The position numbers were made by a program, and so were the translations under genes. From positions 39,841,158-39,905,157 of the forward strand of contig OZ020514.1 in assembly GCA_963971425.1 (NCBI GenBank): a stretch of 64,000 nucleotides of DNA, in the 5' to 3' direction. The notes under the pieces are model-generated. The model was not told the origin of the DNA, did no database searches, and saw nothing but the letters and a program-made list of their open reading frames with translations. This DNA is from Bryoerythrophyllum caledonicum. Taxonomy: Eukaryota > Streptophyta > Bryopsida > Pottiales > Pottiaceae. Positions 1 to 12,239 of the stretch are shown here, piece by piece (positions within the stretch are counted from its first letter, which is position 1; the number at the start of each line of letters is the position of its first letter).

Positions 1-244
1 TAATCGCATGAAATTTTATACTTGTCATATAATACCGCATGAGTTTACTTTGAGTCGAGCTAAATTTGCCTAGTCTACAATGTCAACTCACTTGAATCAT
101 AGTTATTTTCAAGCGCCAGACCTTACCTCGATTCGAGATTAATAACACTCTTCCTATGCTTCTTCATTGATGTCTATTCCTACAAGGTATTTATCCATTC
201 TTATATGTCAGGGTTATTTAATATTTATTTCATTGGAATGGAGG

Positions 245-3076
245 ATGTCGTCTTCGGAGGGCAACGATGTTCATGTTGACGCTCCCGTGAACCCAGACCT
301 TCCTAAGTTTGATGTTATTCCTCGCCGTCTCTGGGTCGGAATGACTGTTTTGCTTCACAATGGTTCGGGTGCTTGCGTTGCGGAGGAGTTGGTTCGCAAT
401 GTCCGGTCTAGTGCACTTATAGGTTCCTGTGGTCCTCTTGGGGATTCAAATGTTGTAGTACAGTAGTCCAGTACTTTTGTTCTAGAGGAAGCTCCTGATG
501 AGTGGAGGTACTCGTTTAAGTCCTGGCCTATTGAACAAGTCTTCTTAAACGGTGTGAGTCTCTTCCATCATTGCCTTAGGGACGTTTACAATGTCTGGTT
601 GGTTGAGCGTAACAGACCTCTAGGTGGGAGCTCCCGTTTGTACGACAATTCCTCAAGGAATACACGTCCAACACTGTCCAGGAATTCTGAATTCCTCATG
701 ACTCCTCTTTCCATTACCGCTGTTGCGAGCAATAGTTGTTGCAGTCAAAATTGTGTTCAACACTACCTTAGAGATAAAATTAAAGCCCTCCGGACGCGCT
801 TGTATAGTGAGATCATCGTGCAGTTCAGAAATCATATCAAACTCGACGTTCACAGACAGTTTCATAGAAACTCTGCGGGTAGGAAGGTTGTGACCCTAGA
901 GGGTGTGGACGTTTGTGCCCATGCCTGGATGAAAATCATGGGTGTAAGTTCGAGTACTTTCTAGCGGAATGCGAAGGACGCTGCCGCTGGTCATGCTGCT
1001 CAAGACCATGGGAATACCGGTTTGCGCAAGCCTAGAGGTCATACGGTTGTGGCTACTGCCGCTCTTGGAGCCATTCTCGATAGACATGCGGACCACATGC
1101 CTCACAAGTCTCGTGTTCTCCCATCTAGCAAGAAGGCTGAGGCAAAGGTCCTTCCTGCAAGTTTTAAGTGGAAGGATCAAATACCGCTTCTTGATGATCA
1201 TCTTGCAAATTGTGGATTGCCGCCAATCTCAACCTCAAGCTTGAGTAAGATTCGGCGAGTGAGCTTCCCTGAGTACTATGCCAAGAAAGGTGGAGTCAAC
1301 TTTGCCCAATGTTCTACTTGTGACAAATACCAGGATCAGAAGAAGCTTACTCCACCTGGAACACAAGCATCACTGCTATGGCAGAAGAAGATGCAGGCTC
1401 ATATTGATTCTGCTTTCGCACATCGGGACTTAAACTACCTGAACCGATTTCGATCAAAGTCGTCGTCCCAAGAGGTTCCAACCATCATGCATGATAAGAT
1501 GGATCACTCAAAGACCGCCTCCCCGGTTTTTTCACATAAAACAAAGCACTTAGATGGGCTTATGAAGTTGCCTCTTGCAATCACAGGCATGCTTGCCCAT
1601 GGTCATGTGGACCAGCGTTACACCCATTACGGCCTTGATTTATACTCCCATGATGCCAATTACACGGCCGGGTCGTTTGCAATACTATTGCGTGACCTGG
1701 AGGCGCCTCCGAAGTCATCGTCCCGGCAACTCTTTCCAAAATCTAGTTCTCATCCATTGTATGGGGCGGTATTACGGGGTGCGGAGATGTGTTTGGATCC
1801 ATTAGGGCCGATTCCAGATATCCCAATTCCAGGGAGGTCTTTGCCACCAATATTGAACATGCAAATGGACCATGCAGTTGGTGATAACAAAAATCGATTT
1901 GTTTTCTTTTTTTGGTCTCTCCTTGTGGCAAAACGCATGTTCCGCGAGGTATATGTTAATTTTATGCTAGTTGGTCATACACATGATGATATAGATCCAT
2001 TATTTGGACGTTGGAGTATGACACTGAGGAAGGAGAGTTTTCCAACCATTCCTTTGCTCATGAGGTCGTTCATGAAAAATGAGAGTGTTTTCACAATCCC
2101 ACATCTCATCCAATAGGTTCCTGACTTTAAGAAGTTCATTGGGGATATGATTGCGGACGGTGATGAAGCTTTGCAGGGTCATACGAAGGCTCATCAGTTC
2201 AAGTTTTATGTGGATTCTAGTGGTTGTCCGGTTATGAAATATAAAATCCTTTGTCATGATGAAGATTGGCTTCCTAAGGGAGGAAAAGGTAGTGGCATCA
2301 AATTGTGGAAGGAGGATTCTGAAGGAAGGTCTTTATGGCCTCGCGGAGAACCTAATGCATTGGAGCCTTCTACGATGCGGCATCTCCATGAGGTGGTGAA
2401 GGGGCTTTCAGGATTCATCGATCACTGGGAGCAATCATCGCGGGAGTCTGTTGAAGCCAGATCACGTTATGAGCCGCTATCGTATAATTGGCGCGATGTT
2501 AGAGATGCTCTGATAATTCCAATGGATACACCGATATCATTGGAAGACGGCTTTCGGGCAACAACGCAAATTGCCCATGCTATTAAAGATGAGTTCTCAG
2601 CGGAGGGTGAGGTTCGCGAGGAGTACCGTGAAGATGAGCATTTTGTTGGCTAGAGACGCGATCGTCCACCTCCTTCTTTTAGAGTTGGTCGTGATCTTTT
2701 TGCTGGCTATTTTGTTGCATTGCGGCCTTGTGATGGGGACGAGCGCCCATTTTAGATTGCTCAAGCAATTTCAGATCCTAATTCTAACCCGGATATGCCA
2801 AACACCGTGCGTATCCAATTCTTCCGCCCTATATCGCGCGATCGAGATGTTCTGAAGTTCTATAAAGATTGGGATACAGATTGCAACCTTTGCTGGACAA
2901 TTGAAAATGGGATAGCCATAACATGGGAGAGTACCGATTCAATCTTGCCAGCATGGAAACCTAGGTCTTCAAAGAGGGATGGAGGTCATGTGCAAGATTC
3001 AACTACAAAAATTCCAAATGGACAAGTAGCAATTATCAAGGCCTCCTTAGAAGCACTTGCGAGGTCCGATTCGTAA
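245..3076 (+). pseudogene. DUF7869-type transposase-like gene, copy A, interrupted by five in-frame TAG codons
   Basis: One reading frame runs from the ATG at 245 to TAA at 3074-3076 without any frameshift. It is broken by TAG at 464, 962, 2114, 2651 and 2753 only. Order of parts: an N-terminal region with WVG and WPI blocks, a cysteine cluster near 736-752 (NSCCSQNC), a block reading GVDVCAHAW near 900-930, a second cysteine pair CSTCDK near 1312, then the DUF7869 core with HDKMD (about 1490), QMDHAVGDNKNR (about 1860) and GHTHDDID (about 1972-1995), and a roughly 300-residue C-terminal tail. The acidic residues in HDKMD, QMD and HDDID are spaced like a DDE/RNase H-like transposase core; that reading is inference. 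Copy B (19.1-21.9 kb) aligns along the whole length and shows Q, E or W where A has TAG. The upstream promoter may lie before the window. Confidence 0.72.
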
Positions 3077-3392
3077 TAGACTTAGATAAATGGACTTTCC
3101 TTTTCCTGAATTTTAGATTCTGATGCGTAATACTTCATGTAGTATGGTTAGATCCATTAGTGCTGAGATTATAGATATTTGTATTTGATTATTTTACACT
3201 CTGTATGACTATAATATGTGATGCCAATGATTGCTATGAAATATTCTCTCCATTGCTTTTGCGTATCGGTGATAATTTGCAGTATGTTTTATTTTCTTTT
3301 TAAAATAACAATGTGGTAAATTGCTTCTAGTCTTGAAACCAATAATACCAGTAATTGCCTTCATGGTGAATGATAGAAAGTAAATGTTGGGT

Positions 3393-3752
3393 CGCACTTT
3401 AGCTCTAGTGGAGCTAAAGTGTGAGCAAATCTTCTTATTTAGTTCAGTGTGCTTAGTAATGGTGCGCACTTTAGGTCAAGTGGAGCTAAAGTGTGTGGAA
3501 TTGCCTTTTTGAGTTCATTGCACCTCTAAGTGATGGGGACATTTTAGTTCGAAGAGAGGTAGTGTGTGCAATTTTTTTTCCACTTGTGAGCACCATCATT
3601 TGAAACTCGTTATATATATTTTTTGCCAATGTGTATTCCACAAGGAGAATTGAAAATCTTTTAAATCAAAAAGGGCTCATCAAAATGTGTTTAGCTAATT
3701 CTCTTTCAAGTGGATATTTGTCCGTCATTTAGCTCACTTTTAGCTAAATTGG
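3393..3752. repeat. Palindromes CACTTTAGCTC...GAGCTAAAGTG downstream of copy A
   Basis: Inverted repeats with arms CACTTTAGCTC / GAGCTAAAGTG occur at 3393-3423 (5-nt loop) and 3464-3496 (one arm reads TTTAGGTC). Weaker relatives lie at 3536-3562, 3728-3752 and about 3970-3985. Another copy with the arms closed by CGACTCG is at 22671-22692, and a half copy (GAGTCGAGCTAAA) is at about 53-65. The motif differs in its outer arms from the one used around copy B but shares the CTCGA/TCGAG core. Confidence 0.6.
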
Positions 3753-4600
3753 AGCATGGTGTTAATCCGGGTTAATAGGATCGAGTGTGAATATTTAGCT
3801 ATTCATATTCAATGAACACATGTGGTATAAAAGAAGTGTCAACTAATGTGTTCTTCTTTTCAATATTATAGTTAGATTGATAATATAATGTTATCCGTAG
3901 TACTTATTTTTCTAGGGATTTTTGTAGAAAACATTACCTCCCAATTTAATTAAAACTCATATCCCTCCATATTGTAGAGTTTAGATGTGCACTTTAGCTC
4001 TTATGATCTACATGTGTTAATTTGGGAGTCGCTAAATCTCCCAATATAACAAATATGGTGTTGTGGACAAATAAGCAGTCCATTGTGAGTTATGCGCAGT
4101 AAGCCTCATAGCAGCAGAGACTGTATCCGTCACGCATAGAATGCCATTCAAATCCATGACAAGATTCAGCCACTTCGCTGGTGTGAACAACAACGGACAC
4201 AATTCTAAGAACAAAGATTTAAGACAAGACCAACACACAATATAGTCAATGGTAGCAATAAGTGGAAGTTACTTGATAAAATGCAGATTGAGTAATATGC
4301 AATGGAATTGCCATTGATTGCACAAATTCGCTCCCACATAGCGACTGAGATACAACTATCCCATTTGGAGGCTTCAATGCAAGACGACAGTGAACAATGT
4401 CATCCAATCCAATCTAAGAAACAACTAAAGAAAATGAATTGTTAAACAATTCTTTAAATTATGATAACTGTGTATATACAGAAATATACACCCCTCGTAA
4501 AGTACATCAAAAAGCATATGGATCCGACTCATGCATGCAAACACATCCAAATAAAACCTACTGAGTCTGTGGCTAAGCACAGTCATTTCAAAAAAACCAC
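3560..4600. other. A+T-rich spacer, no supported gene
   Basis: No domain was recognised in either strand. A 68-codon minus-strand frame at 4032-4238 shows no family signature; it could be the last remnant of the minus-strand gene at 4.6-11.5 kb. Several TTTAGCT half-sites are scattered here. Confidence 0.5.
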
Positions 4601-4642
4601 GGCTGCACTTCGTGATAAAACAAACAAAAATGTAATAATAAG

Positions 4643-6870
4643 CTAGCCAACCTTATCCACCTCAGATGGTTGTAGTTCGCGAGGCTCTGGAGACGGCTCG
4701 TAGTCGACGTGCTCCTCCATGCACACTTCCTCTTCCTCCACCGCAGTCTTTGAACAAGACGGCCCTTCTACAAATTGAGCGGGGACCGATGGAGTCGAAC
4801 CGCTAGGAAAAAAAGCACCACTTGCATGGACATCACGCTCACAAACAGCAGTGCCAGCGCCTTCTGCCAAATGTGAAATTGGAGTTCGATTGGAAGGCTG
4901 AGTATCCTTGGGTCGAGGATACTCTGAAGGCTCGGACGATGTAGAAGGAGTATCCTCGGGAAGAATTGGCGCCTCAGATACAAGGTCCGACGCAAGTCTC
5001 TGTGCAACCACAATGGAGACTTCTCCAACTGGGTGAGAAGAAGAACCTGTTTGTAATCTAGTCAAAGGAGGCTGAGGCTCAACCACAGACTTATCCTTGG
5101 TGAGAGGATAAGTGGAGGGATGAGGCACGACGGATTCCAATGGAGTAGTGGGGACTGGAACCGATATTTGAGCTTGCCGAGCAAGAGGTTGGTTGAGTTC
5201 CACCATCATTTACGGTTGGATCTCCGTGTGGATTGATGCCGCCAGCCTCTCCTTCTTCTACTCAGACTCCGCCCGCTGCTTCTCAAAAGAAGATTCCATC
5301 TCAGCCTATTTCTTCTAGGCAGCCTCCAATTGGGCCATGATAGCCTGCTTCTCCTTCAGCTCTTGGAGGCATTGGTTGTGTTCGTGCTGGTAAAAGTCAG
5401 CACCGGGTTTGTACTTCACAGGCTCCTTAGGGGCCGAAGCATGCCCCGCTGCATTGAAAAAGGCAGCATCAAAGTCGGAAGCGCCCTCCAATCCCAACTC
5501 AACCAACATTCCCACCACGGTCGGATCCACCACATGCTGAGATGAAGTGGGACGATCCCCACCTTCATCATCACTCGAGTTAGACGGCAGGATGATAGTC
5601 ATCTGTCTCAAAGGTACCAGCGACGTGAACCTCCGATGCGGAAGTAGTTTCAACCATAAGAGATTTGTCCGGACCGCGTTGAACTTCGAAATGAACGACT
5701 TCATCAAACACCAAAAAGTCATCGTCCGCGAGCAGAGGAGATCGGTGCATTGGCGATCTACTACGAGAACGCCAAGACGGCTGACCAACATCCAAGCTAA
5801 GGCTTGTAAGGTCGACGCTGTCAATGCTTCCATATAGATTGACGAGCAATGGGGTGGCATCATGGGGAGGCTGCTGCATCGGTGCACCGCGACTAGATGC
5901 CTTCTGGGTCTTGGGGGAGTCCTACCGCGATCTAGCACCAGAGCGTTGAGCACGCTGACAAACACGTTTAGCCCTCTTTGGCAAGGTTTGGGCCCTTGGA
6001 ACGCGTTCCTCAGGTGTTGCATGCGGCGTTGATGTAAAGGCACCTCCAACGTTGGATGGCATAGGCCCAACGTAAGCACAATCCTTGTGGATGAAATCAT
6101 TCATGTCCAACTGAAAAATCCGTACTTCACTTGATTCTTGTACTGAAGCTAGAAGGAGTTATCAATGAGACCTTAGAAAGATGATCTAAACATCTGCAAG
6201 AGACAAGAGAATACAAGTTTAGAAATCGGATAAGAGAAACGATGTAAACAAACTGAAATGAAATCAATAGTCTATCCTTGACTCGAGGATAAACGACATT
6301 GTTACCAATGACCACATACCTGATTGGCCAGCATGAACTTGGAGCCGCAAAATACTCCAAATACCTTCTCCTTTGGATTGTAGAAGTTTTGGAGTAACTC
6401 AAAGTAGAACTCCATCTGCAATTCCGAACCGTAGAGGCAAAGTTTGCCTCAAGATACTTATTCTTCTCCTTGTAGAAGAATGTATCCGGTAGAGAGTAAA
6501 ATTGCTTCACTTTCTCAATGAACACGGGAGCCTGAGGATGACTCTTTTTCAATGAGAAGAGAAGGTTGACATCCGCAACCTTTGCCCTGGAGGTCCCGTA
6601 ATATAGGCGTTCATTGGCCGACGATAAGTATGCCGAGGAGACGGGCAAATACCTTCACATCCTCTTCTCGGCAAACTTTGCAGCTTGCATCGCATGGTTA
6701 GCGGAGGAGGTGATCCGGATCCAAATATGAGGAGAGCTCATGTTTGGGGTACTCTTTTGCAACTTCATGGCTTTCATGAAGTCTGCAAAGTATGGCTCGT
6801 CCTAGAAGTCGTCCTTGGACAGCCAGCCAGGTACGTCACAGAGGTCGAGAAGTCCCACTGAAAACCGAGG
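4643..6870 (-). pseudogene. ParB/MTase-like gene copy I, C-terminal half (methyltransferase-like fold and low-complexity tail)
   Basis: Read from the minus strand. Coding-like sequence begins around 6870 (VPGWLSKDDF, then TAG at about 6812, then DEPYFADFMKAM) and continues with frameshifts through SLPDTFFYKEKNKYLEANF. An exon then ends ENFYNPKEKV-like: NPKEKVFGVFCGSKFM with donor GTATGTGG (exon end about 6320). This last stretch aligns with the motif X to motif I region of a beta-class amino-methyltransferase, and FCGS is reminiscent of the FxGxG AdoMet loop. The intron after it contains the palindrome TATCCTTGACTCGAGGATA (6273-6291 on the plus strand). Downstream pieces at 5922-6110, 5580-5879, 5315-5590 and 4643-5209 are rich in Ser, Pro, Glu and coiled-coil-like sequence and resemble the charged tails of copies II and III. 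Frameshifts and stops make it a pseudogene; exon joins are uncertain. Confidence 0.5.
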
Positions 6871-7682
6871 TGCCACCATCCAGAGCACCACCGGCCGAAC
6901 TCTACAGCTCCGAAGTAGAGCCGGGATCAACTTTTGCCCCGACAATGACCGGCCCCATTCTGGAAGACGTTGCCGAGCTCTGTCAACATGTGGTCTGGCG
7001 GGCAAGGATCCAGGAAGGTGAGATTAGGGAGCGGACAACCATGATCATGGCTATAATGGAAGAGGTGGGGACGAACAACTTTGTGGATCTCATCCCACGA
7101 CTCCATAAGTTGAAGGTCAAGGAGGTCTTGGTCCAGGAGCTGGAGCAGCAGCAAACCACCCTCACCCAAACCAATGTCCGGCTCTGGAAGCGTGTGGAGC
7201 AGGTGGAAGCTCCTCAAGACGAGGCCCAGCAAGCAAAAGCCGAGGCGGAAGCAAAGGTCCGGGCCACCACCCAAGCCTTGACGGAGGTTCGCGCCTCCCT
7301 CGACTTTCTGGTAGACACAGTCAACAGGGCTCTCCTCTACATTGAGAGCGTAGAGAAGGATGAGAAACTCAACAGGGGGCAGATCATCCAGTTTCTCTTG
7401 GACCACAGTTGGAAGATAGAGGAGGCCTGTAGCAAGATGTAGGAGTTGGTGAAGAACCTAACCCCCGCAACTCCAAAGGCACCGGACGTTCCAGTTCCAG
7501 AGGCAATATTTGCGACACCGATTAGAGCCAGGCCATCCGGAACTCCACCCGGACCTGCAGCCAGAACACCACAGACGTCAGCCGGAGGTTTCAATGACCT
7601 CATTGGGACTCCAGATTTAGTCTCTCCGATGAGCTGGAGCGGGGTGCCCTTCCCAAGCACGGAGACCCTCCAGAAGTGGTAG
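6792..7682 (+). pseudogene. Coiled-coil retroelement-type open frame inserted in ParB/MTase-like copy I
   Basis: An open frame of 216 codons (6792-7442) is followed after one TAG (7440-7442) by a further 80 codons in the same frame, ending at 7682. The product begins with Arg/Pro-rich sequence. It then has a long Glu/Gln/Ala-rich coiled coil (about residues 85-175, with VQELEQQQTTLTQTNVRLW) and a Pro/Thr/Ala-rich tail. No protease or reverse transcriptase is visible. It lies directly upstream of the dispersed repeat at 7.99-9.17 kb and has the orientation expected of the 3' part of a gag-only or truncated LTR element. It interrupts the minus-strand ParB/MTase-like gene, whose two halves lie on either side. 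The true start may be slightly downstream, because the first codons overlap minus-strand coding sequence. Confidence 0.45.
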
Positions 7683-7989
7683 AGTTTCATGCCGGAAGGC
7701 CTCTCACATGAAACCCCTCTATCCTTCCGAATTTTGTCAAAGTCTTCTTCTCCAATTTAATTGCGGGCGACCCCTCCCCTTCCTAGCCAAGCACCAAATG
7801 ACATGGATGTCAGTCCCAGCGGGAGTTTTCGAGACCTACCCAATCCTCGAGTCCAGTCACCATCACCTCAAACAAGCGCACCAACAACGAAGGATCCGGA
7901 AACTCCTTCCGGACAGAAGGACAAGTAGCCCAAGTCTACGCCGGAGCCGCGAGTGTCCACTCCAGAGCAGCCACATGCCAATGCGTTCG

Positions 7990-9169
7990 TAGAAGAGGTA
8001 ACCCCTAGGCATAAGAGTCTTTGGAAGAAAAACCAGATTATTCCGTTGTTAGGGTCTTTAGTCAGCTAGGTTTAGTAGCGATTAACGATGGGGCTTAGGC
8101 TTGCACCTAGCTACCAAACCGTAGGCTAAACAATACCCCAAACTAGTTTATAAGTTAGAAGCGGAAAAACTGGATCTCAGATCCATAAATTCCGGATCTG
8201 AGATTTGAAATCCGGATTTTTAGGAATACGATCTTTTTACTTTTAAGATAAGATTTCCCGGATTTCAAGCGGATAAGGTAGGTTTTTAGATTCAAGAGTT
8301 TAGTTAGTACTTAATAGATGAGTTATAGTCAGCTCATCATCTTGTTTTCTCTCATGAAGAGTATTTTCCATCTATCACATTTTCTCTTCTTGAACTTGTG
8401 GTGATTAAGTTTTCTTTCTTGTAAGGGAACAGATCCATTGTGGTTGGTGTATTGTAATTCAAGTTCTAGTGTAAGAGTGTTAGAAGGGTTGCATTTAGAA
8501 CGACCGGTGGAGCTTGCATTGGGAGACCTCCGGGAAGAGCTGTAGAGAGAGATTACGTAGAGACCTGACAGAAGCCCGATTTGTATGTCTAGAAGGAAGT
8601 CTATTTACAAAACAATAACACTCATTCAATAGAACCACTATAGTACCAACCAGAATACTGTTCTAGTCCGGATCAACCTCTGTTTGACCATATCTGGATG
8701 GCCATCCGGATGATGTGAGAGTGTAGGTCAAGCTGTAACAACTATTCACCGGTTAGCGGAGTAGGAGAGTAGGTGTCTAGCCACTATAAGTCACGAGGCA
8801 GTGGGTGTCTAGCCACTTTAAGTCACAAGACAGTGGGGAATCCGGCCACTTATACAAAATAGGATTAGTGGATCCCAACCACGAGTTAAAAAACTCCGGA
8901 AGAAACTCCTTCGGAGGTCATCCGGGATCCGGAAGGATCCGGAAACTATTGTAAGACCTCCAGAATCCGGGAGGATGCGAATGGTAGATTAGCGGATGAA
9001 TAGGAAAGTTGACCAAGAAAGTAGTGTTTGGTAGTTAGTTAGTTTTTACTTATCGGTTAGGAAAGAAACAATAGGTCTTTGTGGGAACGAATTTAGAGCA
9101 GATACTTTGGGTACATTTAGCTACAACTAAGTGCTATCCGGAGGAGTACCTACTCTACAAACTACAACA
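7990..9169 (+). mobile_element. LTR-like dispersed repeat (3' end of a retroelement), rich in TCCGGATCC motifs
   Basis: This stretch matches, in opposite orientation, 45249-46680. Shared landmarks are CTAGGCATA near the start, TAGCGATTAACGATGGGGCTT, the block about cells of 'gtgtctagccactataagtcac' type near 8770-8820, TGTGGGAACGAA near 9082, and the end CTACAAACTACAACA. Many partly palindromic TCCGGATCCGGA-like words occur inside. The right end coincides with the point where minus-strand coding of copy I resumes (about 9170). This supports an insertion. The partner LTR and target duplication were not identified, so the exact element type is open. Confidence 0.55.
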
Positions 9170-9170
9170 A

Positions 9171-11462
9171 GGGTGAACAGGTTCTTCATGTACAAAAACT
9201 TCTTGAAAAACGGAAGAACGTTTGGGAACTTCTCAACCAAATGAGAAGCTCATTTTAGCTTCCCCGCATAGGTTAACTTCATCGACCAAAAATCCTTGTC
9301 GGGTTGACAGAGAAGCATGTTGTAAGTAGTTGAAGACACACGATGTGTCTCCTTCCACTCCTTCCACATAGCGTTGTCGATCGACCCATCAAGAAGTAAA
9401 AACAACAAAGATGGGTCGATGTGCACTAGCTCTTGGATGACGACGGGCTTCTTCTTTCTCTGATCAGCCTACTCTTTCTAATGGTAGCGCGATCCATGAA
9501 CCACGTTCGTCTTACAAAGCGTGATCTTTGAATAATTGTGCCCGCGTTCACTGCCGACTAGGTAAGTGAACAAATCTCTTAAATCCTGGTCGGACAGATG
9601 ATCCAATCTCTTAAAAAAATTGCGGTCGATTGTCGAAGGCATGAAATCCCTAGCATCCTTGTATGGACAAGTTGTGTTGGGATTTACAATGTCTCCGCGG
9701 TTGTGCTGATCGAGAAATGCTTCCCTGAGCTGGAAAATGTCATCGGGAAGTGTAATGACCTTGATCTCGTTCGTAAGGTCCGATGACTTGTTCACTTGCT
9801 TCCCTTCCCTCGTGGGGTTGATGTCCTGGAAGCGCGTAACAATCAGCTTTGCAAACAACTGCAAAACATCATAAACAACATTAGTCAACTTAATCAAGCA
9901 CTAGATAACAGACAATGCCAAAGGAGGATATTGCATAAGAGAGTATCCTCGACTCAAGGATACTTTGATAACTGGCGCAGATACTTAAATAAATTAATCA
10001 AGCACAAGATAAAATACAATGTACAAGGAATGACAAGAGAAATGGCATAGAGAGTATCCTGGACTCGAGGATAGCTAAAGAACTTGATCCTTATCAAGTA
10101 CGTCTCCTGATCGAAGTTGGCACCATTCAATTGGATGTTGCCCTCGTCATGTTGGTAGCTGGGTCTGCCAAAGTTAAGCCAGATTCTCCTGCAGATTGAA
10201 ATCTAGTTTCTCCATGTAGGCTGGGCATGATCAAGGTAGTTGGTGTGGTTGTAGAACTTTAAAATCCTCTGCAACTTTAGAGGATCCGTTGTCCAAACAA
10301 CATATGCATCCCAACAACACAAGTCCCGTTTGCGCTGCTCCCTACATTGGTCGACACGTTGAAGTCTTTTGGAAGCTTTGACACTGTATTGCCCGTTGAT
10401 AAGCATAAACTTCCCATCCTTGATTTCGTTTCAAGAATTGCGCTTCCGCGTGATCGGTTCTCTAGCGTCATCAATTGGGCAAACACAAATCTTCTGCCGC
10501 TCGTTCATTTCTCCAAGTTTGACCAGGAAGTCCATCAAGTTGCGGACTATGCCCTCCTCCATCCCGCAAACTACGAACTATGCTTTGGCGGGCACACATT
10601 ATTCGATTCCCACGGAGAATGTGGACTCAAATGGGAAGCAAGTCTTGCACTCCTCCCAGAAACAATCTTTGCGACCCCGTTACCTTCTCAAAGTCCACTT
10701 GAGGGCCGTTGCAAGATTTAACTAGAGTAGAAGCCCTCGTAACAGTTGAGGTTGAGCTCCCACCGGCATTGGCAATCATCTTCCACTTTGAGGTTTGCCG
10801 AGATTGGATCCCCTCTTAGAAGCCCTCTGTGGAGCTCCGTGACTCGTGCTTTGAGGCGCATCCCCCGCTTCTGTGGTATCGTCGCCGGTTGTTGCGCTCT
10901 TTGACTACAGTCGACGTCGTGGAGGTGGAGCGACCAGAGCCAGTCGGGTCTCAAAGTTCGACAAGAGCTAGTGAATGCAAACCAGTCTTGTGTTTACCAT
11001 CTCAGCGTCGTCGTTTGACCATGGACTGTACTTCTTGAACGCCTGTCTCAACAACCCTTGCCCATTTCTATCGGCACTCTCAAGCAATTCGTTGAAGTCA
11101 AATTGTCTGAAAGTGTCATCCACTTTCACAATAATCGAGTGAAGGTGAGGTAGGTCTTCTCTAGCATCGTTCACGGCCTGGACACCTAAAACAATGTAAT
11201 TGCGTCGACGCTGCTCCACGAACGTCACTCTCTCATTTCTGTTCAAAGGAATGTATGGAATTTCCTCTTTTGATTTGAAAGAAAGGAGAACGCATCTCTC
11301 CGACTTGAAGAAGGACCAGCCAATGATATCGTTGGTGAACGACCACAACCTTCTGTAGTTCTCGACAACTTCGTCGATGAAAGGCAACGGGGCAACGGGA
11401 TTTTCAAATTCCTTGATGAAGTACGCTGACCCCAAATACTCGTAGTCATCGGCAGGATCCAT
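9171..11462 (-). pseudogene. ParB/MTase-like gene copy I, N-terminal half with ParB-like domain
   Basis: Minus strand. The first exon-like frame starts at ATG 11462 (MDPADDYEYLGSAYF) and runs about 155 residues; a GTAAAC donor fits at about 10993, just before the stop at 10968. A Thr/Ser-rich linker follows (about 10750-10880). The ParB-like segment lies at 10203-10420: KFMLINGQYSVKASKRLQ aligns with the G-x-H-R-x2-A signature strand-helix of ParB domains and with copies II and III. Next comes 9478-9897 (139 codons, FFKRLDHLSDQDLRDLFTY). A further frame at about 9230-9460 (PVVIQELVHIDPSLLFLLLD) ends at the inserted repeat. The plus strand carries the TATCCTC palindromes at 9943-9963 and 10055-10073, between coding segments where introns are expected. 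Frameshifts and the insertion show it is dead. Confidence 0.55.
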
Positions 11463-11571
11463 CGGGAAGTGGTAATTTGTGTGGAGACATTTGGAGTACG
11501 AGTAAGATGTTTACCACTATCATCAATAGATATCAGTTGTTTTCAAGTTAGATAGTTTGATACCGAATAAC

Positions 11572-12220
11572 CATCCTCGGCTCAAAGATACAGGCGTTCT
11601 TTGAATTGTATTTTAAGATGTAATATCATTACAGAGACCAAAATCATTGACTTTCATGCATTTTTTATGGTTGTAAAGACATAGGTTGAATTGTATCCTC
11701 AACTCGAGGATATTGTGAATTGATGAGAGGGTGATGCCATCTAATTTACTTCTTGCATCAACTTAAAATATATCTTTTTTATTCTGATTTTTGAATAGTT
11801 TGGTAATATCCTCGATTTGAAGATGGACCAAATACCTATGGATTGACTAGTATCCTCAACTCGAGGATACTTTGATCTAATATGAAGGTGTTTTTAGTCA
11901 AAATACATCATGATCAATATAAAAAAATTCATCATGGTAACTTTTCTGTTGAGTTGAATTATCTTTGATTTAAGAATGAGTTGTATGCTTTAAATTGACA
12001 CTTATCCTCGACTCAAGGACACTCTGGACTCCTATGAAGAGATCATTAGTAAATTCACTTCATGCGGCAGTAAAAATAGTTCTTGCTTATTCAGAATTTT
12101 TTATAACTTACTTTTATCCTCGATTCGAGGATGAACTATAAGCTTAAGATTGACTCTTATCCTCCACTCGAGGATAAGCTACTAGTCCAAGGTCTATCTC
12201 GTATCCTCAACTCGAGGATA
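11572..12220. repeat. Cluster of TATCCTCGANTCGAGGATA palindromes upstream of copy I
   Basis: Clear copies are at 11694-11712, 11851-11869, 12003-12021, 12115-12133, 12158-12178 and 12201-12220. Degenerate copies are at 11572-11591, 11806-11826 and about 11950. Each is a near-perfect 19-bp inverted repeat centred on the TCGA core, and the sequence between copies is not repeated. The same motif lies inside copy I (4902-4922, 6273-6291, 9943-9963, 10055-10073) and upstream of DUF7869 copy B (18.4-18.95 kb), and I found no convincing copy elsewhere in the window. They look like dispersed binding sites rather than a tandem satellite. Confidence 0.8.
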
Positions 12221-12239
12221 AATTGTGATCTCTGTTGAA

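Noticed and set aside
245-3076. Reassignment of TAG to a sense codon in this organism
   Set aside because: Copy III ends in TAG at an expected position, other pseudogenes also contain TGA and TAA, and the TAG sites replace different residues (Q, W, E).
5330-5837. Plus-strand open frames of 71 and 96 codons
   Set aside because: They overlap minus-strand low-complexity coding sequence of copy I and show no domain or codon signature.
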